From NCBI RefSeq assembly GCF_036492245.1, contig NZ_AP025286.1, forward strand, positions 620,001-684,000: DNA of 64,000 nucleotides, in the 5' to 3' direction. This DNA comes from Treponema bryantii. GTDB lineage: Bacteria > Spirochaetota > Spirochaetia > Treponematales > Treponemataceae. The position numbers and the translations under genes are program-made. Below, piece by piece: positions 41,518 to 50,060 of this stretch (the first letter of the stretch is position 1; each line of letters begins with the position of its first letter). A model generated the notes under the pieces. The model ran no database searches. It had not been told where the DNA came from and saw nothing but the letters and a program-made list of their open reading frames with translations.

Positions 41518-42756
41518 ATGCCTTATACAGAACCAACAAGTCTTGCGATTGTTGCGTGTCCTGGTGGCGAGGCTTTCGCCAATGAAGTCATAACGCACCT
41601 TAAACACATGTACAAACACCGCTTCACCTTGAAGAACGATGTATTGTCTAAGCGTTATGAGCTGACTAAAGAAGAGCTTGTGAACAGAATCAATCTGCAG
41701 AATGATTTGCAGACGTCTGATCTGTGCATAAGAGGTGCAACCGATAAGTACCGTCCGCCTGTTTTCAAGGTAAATGCTCGGTTTACTTATTTTGCAAATG
41801 GTGAGGTGAAAACTGAACTGCTTGATACTGTCCGTGGAAAAGACGTTTTCATTTTCCAGGATGTTGAGAATCATGAAGTTCTTTCACTTAATGGCGGTGC
41901 AAACAAAGTTCGGATGACTGTAAATGATCATCTTGTTTCACTGCTCGTAACTATTGATGCTGTGCGAATTGCCGGTGCTGAGAAAATCACACTTGTAGTT
42001 CCTGCGTATCCGTATGCGCGTCAGCATAAGCGTAAGGGTCGTGAAGGTCTTACTGCCAGCCTGCTTGGTCATATTTATGAAATGCAGGGCGTAAACCGAA
42101 TCATCACTCTCGACCTGCATTCCCGTGAAATTGTAAACGCTTTCTCATCTTGTAATCTTGATAACCTGCATGCAAGCTATCAGATTATCCGTGAGTTGAG
42201 CAAGATTGTTGATTTGACTGGTAAAACTGAGGATATGGTTATTGTATCTCCAGATACTGGTGCTATTGACAGAAATAAATTCTATGCTTCTGGACTTAAA
42301 CTTCCACTTGCTATGATCTATAAAGAGCGCGATTACTCTATTGTAACTCAGGACGCTCATTCTACAAACATTAAGTCTGTTAAGTTACTTGGTGATGTTA
42401 AAGGTAAGGTTGCATTCCTTGCTGATGATATGCTGGGTACTGGTGGAACTCTGCTTAAGGCTATGGAGTTCCTTAAGAACGAAGGTGCTACAAAGGTTAT
42501 TTGTGCAATTTCCCTTCCATTCTTTACAGGCGATGCAATCAAGAACTTTGATGAAGCTTATGAGAAGGGCTTGTTCTACCGCATTATCGGTACTAACGCC
42601 GTATATCACGAAGAGCTTCTGAAACGTGAATGGTATATCAGCACTGATGTAAGCGGATTGTTTGCTAACGTAATCACCCGCATTCACTACAATCAGTCGT
42701 TGAGCGAACTGCTTGATAATAGAAATATTATTGAGAAGGTGGTAAAGCACGAATAA
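41518..42756 (+). CDS. prs: Ribose-phosphate pyrophosphokinase
   Basis: A 412-residue enzyme that makes PRPP from ribose 5-phosphate and ATP for purine, pyrimidine, histidine and NAD synthesis. Clear signatures: RFTYFANGEVKTELLDTVRG, VVPAYPYARQHKRKGREGLT, RIITLDLHSREIVNAF, VIVSPDTGAIDRNKF and the PRPP loop FLADDMLGTGGTLL. It is about 100 residues longer than the usual 310-320, mostly through an N-terminal extension and a C-terminal tail. AGAGG precedes the ATG. It is the first gene of a run with an FGGY kinase, a HAD phosphatase and an MBL hydrolase. Confidence 0.92.
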   Translation: MPYTEPTSLAIVACPGGEAFANEVITHLKHMYKHRFTLKNDVLSKRYELTKEELVNRINLQNDLQTSDLCIRGATDKYRPPVFKVNARFTYFANGEVKTELLDTVRGKDVFIFQDVENHEVLSLNGGANKVRMTVNDHLVSLLVTIDAVRIAGAEKITLVVPAYPYARQHKRKGREGLTASLLGHIYEMQGVNRIITLDLHSREIVNAFSSCNLDNLHASYQIIRELSKIVDLTGKTEDMVIVSPDTGAIDRNKFYASGLKLPLAMIYKERDYSIVTQDAHSTNIKSVKLLGDVKGKVAFLADDMLGTGGTLLKAMEFLKNEGATKVICAISLPFFTGDAIKNFDEAYEKGLFYRIIGTNAVYHEELLKREWYISTDVSGLFANVITRIHYNQSLSELLDNRNIIEKVVKHE

Positions 42757-42769
42757 CGTTGTCCTTTGC

Positions 42770-43882
42770 GTGGACATCGGAACGACCTCGCTTAAGGCGG
42801 CGCTTGTAACTGCTGTGGGCGAGGTCGTTTCTTTTTGTTCCGTTCCATTTGAAGAGCCTCATGACAGGTTTGTTGCCTGCTCCTGGTACGACGCATTTTT
42901 GCGCGCGGTAGAAGGACTTGCTTGTGGTATGGGCGGAACGGATGCTGCAGGGGCTGTGCGTGTGGCCGGTATTTCTGTTTCCGGCAATGGCCCAACTGTT
43001 GTAACTGACTGCGGACTTACTTTCCGCTGGAATGAGGATACGGGCGCGGTGTCGGAGCTTGTGCCGGAATGCGCTCGGACTTCTCTTTTTATTCCAAAAA
43101 TCCTTTCTGTTAGAAAACAATTTCCAAAGGTCTGGAAAAAATCGAAGAAGCTTTTTTCTGGTCCTGAATATCTTATATATGTTCTTACGGGTAATGCTGT
43201 TACGATTCTTCCGGAGGCTCGTTTTGAAAAAGCTTACTGGAATGATGATATGCTTGAAGCCTGTGGAATTAAAAAAAATCTCCTGCCTGGCTTTGTAAAA
43301 ACTGCATTTAATTGCGGTGTGTTTAAGAGTGAAGATAAACTTGCTTTAGAGTTTACTGAAGATTGTCCGGTTTTTGCCGGTGGCCCTGATTTTGTTGTGG
43401 CTCTTATTGGTACGGGAACTTTACAGGCCGGGCGTTTGTGTGACCGCTGTGGCAGTTCGGAAGGTCTTAATTTCTGTACGGACCGTCCTGTTTCGGGTGA
43501 AAGTCTTCGTACTTTGCCTTCTGTAATCAGCGGGCTGTGGAATGTTTCTTATCTTATTCCAGATAGCGGGGAGCTTTCTGAAGAGGAACGTCTTAATGCG
43601 GTAGAGAAGGGCGTTGGATGTCTGAGATCTGCGGCTGAGACTGCCGGTATCTCTTTTCCTTCTGAGATGTCTGTAACAGGCGGTCAGACTAATGATGAGC
43701 TTCTGCTTAAAGATAAGGCTGAACGACTTGGTATGAAGATTCTGCGCCCGGCTGATAATCACTTTGTACACAGTGAACTGCTTGGCGATGCCTGTGCCGG
43801 CTGGTTTGGTCTTGGCGTTTATGATTCTCTGCAGAGTGCTGCGGAAAAAATTGTGAGGTTGAAAAGTTATGAAAATCTATAA
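42770..43882 (+). CDS. FGGY-family carbohydrate kinase, short form
   Basis: A 370-residue sugar kinase of the xylulokinase/glycerol kinase fold, shorter than the usual 480-520. The N-terminal phosphate loop is DIGTTSLKAALV. GPEYLIYVLTGN, VFAGGPDFVVALIGTGTLQ and EMSVTGGQTNDELLLKDKAE mark the second half, and LGDACAGWFGLG is near the end. The start is uncertain: GTG 42770 leaves out the first half of the expected strand (VVLCVDIGTT is encoded from 42758), but no standard start codon lies between the in-frame stop at 42743 and 42770. It overlaps the HAD gene by 14 nt. The substrate is unknown. Confidence 0.78.
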   Translation: MDIGTTSLKAALVTAVGEVVSFCSVPFEEPHDRFVACSWYDAFLRAVEGLACGMGGTDAAGAVRVAGISVSGNGPTVVTDCGLTFRWNEDTGAVSELVPECARTSLFIPKILSVRKQFPKVWKKSKKLFSGPEYLIYVLTGNAVTILPEARFEKAYWNDDMLEACGIKKNLLPGFVKTAFNCGVFKSEDKLALEFTEDCPVFAGGPDFVVALIGTGTLQAGRLCDRCGSSEGLNFCTDRPVSGESLRTLPSVISGLWNVSYLIPDSGELSEEERLNAVEKGVGCLRSAAETAGISFPSEMSVTGGQTNDELLLKDKAERLGMKILRPADNHFVHSELLGDACAGWFGLGVYDSLQSAAEKIVRLKSYENL

Positions 43883-44519
43883 AATTCCGAGTGACCTCAA
43901 AGCCTTTATTTTTGATATTGATTCAACTTTATATACAAATTCTGTTTATGCCTTTGAACAGGTGGACTGTCAGGTTCGTCAGTTTGCAAAGGAGAGGGGA
44001 ATTACTGCGGATGAGGCACGCCGTATGGTTGCTGATTACCGCAAAAAGTTTGCAGCAGAGCATAATGGCAGTAAGGTTAGCCTTGGAAATACTCTGCTTG
44101 CTTTTGGTGTGCCTATTGAACAGAGTGTGCAGTGGCGGCGGGAACTTCTAGAGCCATCGGATTTTCTTGGCCGCGACGAAAAGCTTATTGAAACTCTGAA
44201 AATCCTTCAGTCAAAATATAAACTTATCTGTGTTACAAATAATCCTGTGCTTCCTGCCCGAAAAACTCTGGAAGCTATTGGTGTTTCTGAATTCTTCCCG
44301 GAAATTGTCGGTCTTGATACCTGCTTCAAATCAAAACCTGCTGTTGAGCCGTTCCAGACTGCAGTTGAGCGTCTTGGAGACGGAATTCGTGCAGAAAACT
44401 GCCTTGCTGTAGGTGACCGATATGATATGGACATCGCTTTACCCATTGAAATGGGCATGGGGGGAATTTTGATAAGTGGTGTAGAAGAAGTATACCAAAT
44501 TTTAAAAAGTGTGTTATAA
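43869..44519 (+). CDS. HAD-family phosphatase, pyrimidine 5'-nucleotidase-like
   Basis: A 216-residue HAD subfamily I hydrolase. Motif I is FIFDIDSTLYTNS with the nucleophile Asp, motif II is LICVTNNP, Lys is in KSKPAVEPF, and motif IV is AVGDRYDMDIALPIEMG. The helical cap (about 20-85) resembles the pyrimidine 5'-nucleotidase / SDT1-like group. It overlaps the kinase gene, and both follow prs, which hints at ribose or nucleotide turnover. The TATAAT at its own 3' end serves the next gene. Confidence 0.82.
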   Translation: MKIYKIPSDLKAFIFDIDSTLYTNSVYAFEQVDCQVRQFAKERGITADEARRMVADYRKKFAAEHNGSKVSLGNTLLAFGVPIEQSVQWRRELLEPSDFLGRDEKLIETLKILQSKYKLICVTNNPVLPARKTLEAIGVSEFFPEIVGLDTCFKSKPAVEPFQTAVERLGDGIRAENCLAVGDRYDMDIALPIEMGMGGILISGVEEVYQILKSVL

Positions 44520-44520
44520 T
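44515..44520 (+). promoter_or_regulatory. -10 box of the MBL hydrolase gene
   Basis: TATAAT at 44515-44520 overlaps the HAD stop codon and lies 7 nt before the ATG at 44528, which has no ribosome binding site. A good -35 is not visible. Confidence 0.4.
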
Positions 44521-44527
44521 ATTATTA

Positions 44528-45370
44528 ATGAAAACGCGACCGTTCATTTCAAATATTGAATTGACCAATGATGGTAAATTATCTCTATTTTTTATTGGAA
44601 CTGGCAATGCCTTTACTAAAACGTCTTTTCAAACCAATCTTCTGCTTGTAAAAGGTAAGGAGCATCTTCTTATTGACTGTGGAACTTTATGTTCTTATGC
44701 TTTTGAAAATCTTTACAACGGAAAAATCACAGATATCAGGAATCTTTTGCTTACACATCCCCATGCAGATCATATTGGTGGTGTTGAAGAAATGGCTCTT
44801 GCCGGTAAATACATTACAAAGCAGAAAATAAATCTTATTATAAATGATGAGTTTAAAAAGCTTCTGTGGAATCAATCTCTTCGTGGCGGTATTCAGTACA
44901 GCGAAGAAGGGAAAATGACTTTTGAAGATTATTTTAATCAGCTTAAGCCAAAACAGATTCTGAAGAAGCCTTTTGAAATGTATGAAATTGACGCTTTTGG
45001 AATGAATCTTAAACTATTCAGAACCCGTCATGTTTGTACAAAAAGAGATTCACTTAAGAATTCTCAGATTTCCTATGGACTGATTATTGATGATAAGGTA
45101 TTATTTACTGCCGACACTCAATATAATCCAACTCAGTTGAAATTTTTGCTGGATAAATATAAGAATATCGAAGTTATTTTCCATGACTGTGATATAAAAG
45201 GTTTTTCTCGAGGCGTTCATGCCGCTTATGATGAACTGAATCTTTTACCGGCTGAGATTCGGGCTAAGACTTATCTGTGTCACTATTCTGAAGCAGTAAA
45301 TACAATTGATGCTTTGGTTGATGGTTTTGCAGGTTTAGCTAAGCACTGGGTTTATTATGATTTTGATTAG
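44528..45370 (+). CDS. Metallo-beta-lactamase fold hydrolase
   Basis: A 280-residue protein with the MBL metal motif LTHPHADHIGG (HxHxDH), further ligands at the His of RTRHVCTKRD, the Asp of LFTADTQYNP, and the His of YLCHYSEAVN. LLIDCGTLCSYAFENLY opens the fold. The layout resembles RNase Z-like or phosphodiesterase-type members; the RNase Z exosite is not seen. It may form a separate transcript from the TATAAT just upstream, or be read through from prs. Confidence 0.8.
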   Translation: MKTRPFISNIELTNDGKLSLFFIGTGNAFTKTSFQTNLLLVKGKEHLLIDCGTLCSYAFENLYNGKITDIRNLLLTHPHADHIGGVEEMALAGKYITKQKINLIINDEFKKLLWNQSLRGGIQYSEEGKMTFEDYFNQLKPKQILKKPFEMYEIDAFGMNLKLFRTRHVCTKRDSLKNSQISYGLIIDDKVLFTADTQYNPTQLKFLLDKYKNIEVIFHDCDIKGFSRGVHAAYDELNLLPAEIRAKTYLCHYSEAVNTIDALVDGFAGLAKHWVYYDFD

Positions 45371-45405
45371 GTAATGATTTTGCTATTGTAATACCTAACC
45401 AAAAT

Positions 45406-45420
45406 GTAGTGCGTTCGAAT
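45406..45420 (+). repeat. 15-bp copy of the tRNA-Arg T-arm
   Basis: GTAGTGCGTTCGAAT occurs at 45406-45420 and again inside the tRNA at 45478-45492, in the same orientation. The upstream copy lacks the rest of a tRNA. It could be a tRNA remnant or a trace of recombination at the tRNA. Confidence 0.8.
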
Positions 45421-45431
45421 AAAATTAATAA

Positions 45432-45505
45432 GGTCCTGTAGCTCACTTGGATAGAGCGGTTGCCTCCTAAGCAACAGGTAGTGCGTTCGAATCGCATCAG
45501 GATCA
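45432..45505 (+). tRNA. tRNA-Arg (CCU)
   Basis: Acceptor GGTCCTG/CAGGATC (one G-U), D-arm GCTC-ACTTGGATA-GAGC, anticodon stem GTTGC/GCAAC with loop CTCCTAA and anticodon CCT, and T-arm GTGCG-TTCGAAT-CGCAT. CCA is not encoded. It lies 31 nt upstream of the signalling gene at 45537 with no terminator between, so the two may share a transcript. Confidence 0.93.
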
Positions 45506-45536
45506 TAAAAAATTCTAAAAACGATGGGGAGTTCTT

Positions 45537-46850
45537 ATGAAAAAGTTGCTGGTGGCTTCTTCTAATCAAGAAGTGTTGGGTGTTGTTAAGAATGCCTGTC
45601 TGAATTATTCTGATTATTTTGAGCCTATCTTCTGTCCGGATACAGAAGAAGCCATGAGCTTTGTTGATTATGAACTCCCGGAAATCAAAATTCTTGATTT
45701 TACATCAACTGATATAGACTGTGATAAAATTTTAAAAGCAATCAGTTCTGACCCTTGGCTTCATAATGGTGGAATTATTGCTGTTGCAACAAATCCTTCT
45801 GAAGCGCAGAAAATTGAAGATCTTAAGGATCCTAACATTCTGATTGTTCAGACTCTTTATACTTTCAAACAGAATTTCAGCGGACTTTTGCGAAGTCTTA
45901 TCCGTAATCAGCAGTTCCTCTTTAATCGTGGTATGCAGGATCGTATTGGAACAGAAGAGAAGGGATTTTTTGTCTGTGATAATAATCCGATGGATATCCG
46001 TCTGTATACCGGCTTCCTTGTAAATTATCTGTATTGTACAAACCGTATTGATGATAATGGACGCTTTGCCCTTCAGTCTACTCTCATGGAACTGCTTACA
46101 AATGCGCTTGAGCACGGTAACTGTGGAATCTCTTATGAAGAAAAATCTGAATGGCTGAATAACGGCGGTATCATTCTTGATTTGATAGATCAGAAACTTC
46201 GTATGCCTGAGTATGCTGAACGTAAGATTCATATCGAGTATGAAATCGGAAAAGAAAAATCTACCTTTGTTGTAAAAGATGATGGTGATGGTTTTGACTG
46301 GAGATCAAGACTGAGTGATTCTGCTCCTGGCGTTGAAGAAGCACATGGACGTGGTATTGCCCTTTCAAAATCTCTTGTTTCTGATTTGCGTTATAACGAT
46401 AAGGGAAATGAAGTTACTTTTGATATTCAGAATATCAGAAATGTTTCAAATACAGTTCCTGGAATCATGATGCCGTTTAATGCAATTGAATATAAAAAGC
46501 ACGATATCATCTGCCGTCAGAATGAGCCTTCTAATGATTTGTACTTTATTGTTTCTGGACGCTACGGAGTATATGCAAACCGCAAACTGATTTCGGTTCT
46601 TACTCCAAACGATATGTTTATTGGTGAAATGGCATTCCTTTTGAATGACCGCCGTTCTGCAACAATCATGGCGGCTGAAGATGGAAAGCTGATTCGCATT
46701 CCAAAGACTATGTTCTTAAATTTAATAAGGAAGAATCCGCATTACGGACTCTTCCTTTCAAAGCTGCTTGCACAGCGAGTAATCCGACAGAACCGAAGAA
46801 CACTTCAGCTGTCTGCCGAGATTGCACAGCTGAAGGCTCAGAAGTCTTAG
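45537..46850 (+). CDS. Signalling protein: receiver-like, HATPase and cyclic-nucleotide-binding domains
   Basis: A 437-residue cytoplasmic three-domain protein. Residues 1-125 look like a response-regulator fold (KKLLVASSNQEVLGVVKNAC; IKILDFTSTDID), with Asp53 as the possible phospho-acceptor. Residues about 160-300 are a GHKL ATPase of the anti-sigma/RsbW type: N-box ELLTNALEHGN, G1 box DDGDGFDW and G2 box HGRGIALSKSL. Residues about 310-425 are a CAP-like cNMP-binding domain (HDIICRQNEPSNDLYFIVSG; MFIGEMAFLLNDRRSATI). No His-phosphotransfer or DNA-binding domain is present. It may be a partner-switch kinase controlled by phosphorylation and a cyclic nucleotide. GGGGA lies before the ATG. 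The 3' end overlaps fhs by 4 nt. Confidence 0.8.
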   Translation: MKKLLVASSNQEVLGVVKNACLNYSDYFEPIFCPDTEEAMSFVDYELPEIKILDFTSTDIDCDKILKAISSDPWLHNGGIIAVATNPSEAQKIEDLKDPNILIVQTLYTFKQNFSGLLRSLIRNQQFLFNRGMQDRIGTEEKGFFVCDNNPMDIRLYTGFLVNYLYCTNRIDDNGRFALQSTLMELLTNALEHGNCGISYEEKSEWLNNGGIILDLIDQKLRMPEYAERKIHIEYEIGKEKSTFVVKDDGDGFDWRSRLSDSAPGVEEAHGRGIALSKSLVSDLRYNDKGNEVTFDIQNIRNVSNTVPGIMMPFNAIEYKKHDIICRQNEPSNDLYFIVSGRYGVYANRKLISVLTPNDMFIGEMAFLLNDRRSATIMAAEDGKLIRIPKTMFLNLIRKNPHYGLFLSKLLAQRVIRQNRRTLQLSAEIAQLKAQKS

Positions 46851-48523
46851 AATAATCCGCTGATTACTCCATTATCATCCACATCAATATCCAGTGCGGC
46901 AGGTGCCTTTGGAAGGCCTGGCATTGTCATGATGTCGCCGGCGAGTGCTACTACAAAGCCTGCTCCAGCATACAACTGAACGTCGCGAACCGGGAATGTG
47001 TAGCCGCTTGGAGCTCCAATGAGTTTTGGATCGTGGCTGATAGAGTTCTGAGTTTTAGCAACGCATACTGGAAGTTTTCCATAACCTGCGTCTTCAAAAG
47101 CCTTAAGCTTTTTAAGTGCTGCAGAGTCAAACTCAACGTCATCTGCACGGTAAATCTCTTTAGCAAGTTTTCTGATTTTGTCAGCAAGTGGAAGATCTAG
47201 TTCGTAAAGAGGATGGTAATCAGCTTTACCGCTGTCTGCAAGTTCTGCAACAGCTTTAGCGAGATCTTTGGCACCTTCTCCGCCTTTTCCCCAGCCTTCT
47301 GTAAGAATTGCCTGAGAACCAACATTGCGGCAAAGTTTTTCGATAAGAGCAATTTCTTCGTCTGAGTCTGTAATAAACTTATTGATTGCAACTACAGATG
47401 GGAGTCCGAACTTTGCAATGTTTTCTATATGAGTCTTAAGGTTAGCAAAACCTTTTTCAAGTGCTGCTGTGTCTGGCTTACTGAGATCTGCCTTGGCAAC
47501 TCCACCGTGCATCTTAAGTGCGCGGATTGTCGCAACAATTACAACTGCGCTTGGCTTGAGGCCTGCGGCGCGGCACTTGATGTCGAGGAACTTTTCTGCT
47601 CCAAGGTCTGCTGCAAAGCCTGCTTCAGTTACAACATAGTCTCCTGTTGCAAGGGCACACAAAGTTGCGTTAACACTGTTACAGCCGTGAGCGATATTTG
47701 CAAATGGTCCGCCGTGTACAAAGGCAGGATTCTTTTCCAGAGTCTGTACAAGGTTTGGTTTGATTACATCTTTAAGAAGGGCAGCAATTGCGCCTGTGCA
47801 CTTAAGCTGACCAAAAGTAATGTTTTCGCGGGCATAGTTCTGGCCGATTACGATACGGTCAATGCGTTCCTTAAGTTCGCTGATTGTACGGCTCAAACAT
47901 ACAATTGCCATAATTTCTGAAGCAACTGCGATTGAGAAGTGATCCTCGCGAGGAACTCCCTGAAGGCGTCCGCCGAGTCCGATTGTGATGTTGCGGAGGG
48001 CACGGTCATTCAAGTCTACACAGCGCTTCCATGAAATTGTGCGTGGATCAATTCCAAGTTCATTGCCCTGCTGTAAGTGGTTATCAATAAGGGCTGCAAT
48101 CAGGTTATTTGCAATTGAGATTGCGTGAATGTCACCTGTAAAGTGCAGGTTGATGTCTTCCATTGGAACAATCTGTGCGTATCCGCCGCCACAGGCACCG
48201 CCTTTTACACCAAAACAAGGTCCAAGACTAGGCTCACGAAGAGCGACAACAGTTTTCTTTCCGATTTTATTAAGTCCGTCTGCAAGTCCAATTGAAACGG
48301 TGGACTTTCCTTCACCAGCCGGAGTAGGGGTAACAGCAGTAACAAGAATCAGTTTTCCAGGCTTTGAAGCAGCCTTTTCCTGCAAGGCACGAAGTTCATC
48401 AAAAGTAATTTTAGCCTTATAAGGCCCATAATTTTCGAGCTTGTCTGCTGTAATTCCGATTTTTGCAGCAACATCTGCAACCGGAATCATTTTGTTTTTC
48501 TGAGCGATTTCAATATCTGTCAT
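46847..48523 (-). CDS. fhs: Formate-tetrahydrofolate ligase
   Basis: A 558-residue enzyme joining formate to tetrahydrofolate with ATP, giving 10-formyl-THF for purine and methionyl-tRNA formylation and the methyl branch of acetogenesis. Motifs: the P-loop TPAGEGKSTVSIGLADGLNK, GVKGGACGGGYAQIVPMED, FTGDIHAISIANNLIAA, FVHGGPFANIAHGCNS and EAGFAADLGAEKFLDIKCR. Length matches the family (about 555). AAAGGA precedes the ATG. In treponemes it occurs in both acetogens and non-acetogens, so it does not prove acetogenesis. Confidence 0.96.
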   Translation of the reverse strand: MTDIEIAQKNKMIPVADVAAKIGITADKLENYGPYKAKITFDELRALQEKAASKPGKLILVTAVTPTPAGEGKSTVSIGLADGLNKIGKKTVVALREPSLGPCFGVKGGACGGGYAQIVPMEDINLHFTGDIHAISIANNLIAALIDNHLQQGNELGIDPRTISWKRCVDLNDRALRNITIGLGGRLQGVPREDHFSIAVASEIMAIVCLSRTISELKERIDRIVIGQNYARENITFGQLKCTGAIAALLKDVIKPNLVQTLEKNPAFVHGGPFANIAHGCNSVNATLCALATGDYVVTEAGFAADLGAEKFLDIKCRAAGLKPSAVVIVATIRALKMHGGVAKADLSKPDTAALEKGFANLKTHIENIAKFGLPSVVAINKFITDSDEEIALIEKLCRNVGSQAILTEGWGKGGEGAKDLAKAVAELADSGKADYHPLYELDLPLADKIRKLAKEIYRADDVEFDSAALKKLKAFEDAGYGKLPVCVAKTQNSISHDPKLIGAPSGYTFPVRDVQLYAGAGFVVALAGDIMTMPGLPKAPAALDIDVDDNGVISGLF

Positions 48524-48630
48524 AAAACGTCCTTTGGGTATTTTTCAGTTCACATTTTATATGATTAGAGGGGTTTTAACAAGTAAGGGGAAAATCTGAT
48601 AACTAAGGAGAAAATTTGCACTTCAAATAT

Positions 48631-48659
48631 TTGAAAATACAGGAATCTCCCCTTATAAT
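48631..48659 (+). promoter_or_regulatory. Strong promoter of the membrane protein gene
   Basis: TTGAAA at 48631-48636, 17 nt and a perfect TATAAT at 48654-48659. The message would have a short leader carrying AGAGGAG before the ATG at 48679. Confidence 0.7.
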
Positions 48660-48678
48660 AAAATAAGAGGAGAAAAAA

Positions 48679-49332
48679 ATGGATGAAAAACTAATGGAAA
48701 AAGTTAAGGTGAAGGCAATGAGTTCTCTGCTTCATCGTAATGTGCTTGGCGGACTTGGTATGCTGCTTCCTGTAATCAGTATTATTGGCGGGCTGTTTGT
48801 AAAAAATAAACCGGAGTCCTGGTGGTATTCTATCAGCGTAACTTATTATATTACGCCGGCGCTGCCGATTATTCTGGGGGCCTGTGCTATTTTTCTTTTA
48901 TGCTATAGATCTTATGAGAAAATTGATACGATTATAAATGTTCTTTCGGGAATTTTTGCATTTGGAGTAGTTTTATTTCCTTGTGCTAATCCATATGGAA
49001 TTGAATCGGTTGGTTTCTTTCAGATTCCTGTTGGAGTTTCTGATATAATTCATTCAATCTGTGCAATGCTGCTTTTTGCTCTGCTGGCTTATAATATTGG
49101 CTGGCTTTTTACACGTGGAACTAATGAAAGAAACAATAAAATCTACAGAATCTGTTCTTACGCAATGATTATGATTATGGCTATTTTCTTTATCATCATA
49201 ATTGCAGGCTTGTTTGGACTTAATTATCCAAAGTGGCTGACAATGGTTGTAGAGGCTGTACTGCTGCTTTTGTTTGGTTTTGCGTGGCTGGTAAAAGGTC
49301 AGTTATTCAACTTTTCCAAGTCGTCGTCGTAA
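48679..49332 (+). CDS. Six-helix membrane protein of unknown function
   Basis: A 217-residue protein with about six hydrophobic helices (GGLGMLLPVISIIGGLF; ALPIILGACAIFLLCY; IINVLSGIFAFGVVLF; SDIIHSICAMLLFALLAY; IMIMAIFFIIIIAGLFG; LTMVVEAVLLLLFGFAWL). The layout resembles DUF998-like integral proteins, but no motif proves this. AGAGGAG gives a good start. Its 3' end overlaps the convergent rsuA-type gene by 34 nt, so the two transcripts can form an antisense duplex. Confidence 0.7.
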   Translation: MDEKLMEKVKVKAMSSLLHRNVLGGLGMLLPVISIIGGLFVKNKPESWWYSISVTYYITPALPIILGACAIFLLCYRSYEKIDTIINVLSGIFAFGVVLFPCANPYGIESVGFFQIPVGVSDIIHSICAMLLFALLAYNIGWLFTRGTNERNNKIYRICSYAMIMIMAIFFIIIIAGLFGLNYPKWLTMVVEAVLLLLFGFAWLVKGQLFNFSKSSS

Positions 49333-50045
49333 AGTTCTTTATATTCACCGGGCTTAAGTTCCGGATCAAGTTCGAGCCTTCCCATAGAGATTCTCTTGAG
49401 GAAGGCTATTTTATTTCCAACGGCAATAAACATTCGCTTTACCTGATGGTATTTGCCCTCGTAAATTGTGAGGTGAGCGGTGCTGGCGTCAATCCATTTG
49501 ATTTGAGCTGGTTCTGTGGTGAACGGCGGGTCATTGTCGTCCGGTCCAACTTCTATGCCTTCTGCGAACTGTGCGGTGATTTCTTGCTGATGGTCGGGAG
49601 TCTCAGGATGTTCAAGGCAGCACAGATATGTTTTATTGATGTGGTTCTTTGGGGATATGAGACGGTGAGTCAGCTCTCCATCAGTTGTAAAAAGCAGAAG
49701 GCCTTCTGTATCCATATCAAGACGGCCTACAAGATGAAGTTTGTCCTGTAAATAAGGAGTTCTGAAACTGTCATCAAGCAGATCAAAAACAGTCTGGTGT
49801 TCACCGTCTTTATTTGAAGAAACTACGTGCTGAGGCTTATTCATCATCAGATATACATGCTGGTGAAGATTTACTTTTTCGCCGTCTACGCTGATTGTGT
49901 CAGTGTCCGGATCTATCTGAGTGGCAGGATCATAAGTACGGCTGCCATTCACAAGGACTTCATACTTGCGGAGAATCTTTCTGATATCTTTTCGCGAGCC
50001 AAAGCCCTCGTGAGCCAGCAGCTTGTCTAAACGTTCTTTTGCCAT
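49299..50045 (-). CDS. Pseudouridine synthase, RsuA family
   Basis: A 248-residue rRNA-modifying enzyme. The N-terminal S4 domain (RLDKLLAHEGFGSRKDIRKI) binds RNA. The catalytic Asp is in GRLDMDTEGLLLFTTDG, followed by HRLISPKNHINKTYLC, and YHQVKRMFIAVGNK is the C-terminal conserved segment. It belongs to the RsuA/RluB/RluF branch; whether it acts on 16S U516 or a 23S site cannot be decided. It lies 15 nt downstream of the citrate synthase gene on the same strand. Confidence 0.88.
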   Translation of the reverse strand: MAKERLDKLLAHEGFGSRKDIRKILRKYEVLVNGSRTYDPATQIDPDTDTISVDGEKVNLHQHVYLMMNKPQHVVSSNKDGEHQTVFDLLDDSFRTPYLQDKLHLVGRLDMDTEGLLLFTTDGELTHRLISPKNHINKTYLCCLEHPETPDHQQEITAQFAEGIEVGPDDNDPPFTTEPAQIKWIDASTAHLTIYEGKYHQVKRMFIAVGNKIAFLKRISMGRLELDPELKPGEYKELYDDDLEKLNN

Positions 50046-50060
50046 GAGCGGAACTTCAGA

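Noticed and set aside
45339-45569. Minus-strand open frame across tRNA-Arg with RFERTT-like peptide
   Set aside because: It is the antisense reading of the tRNA and its duplicated T-arm, a common false gene prediction.
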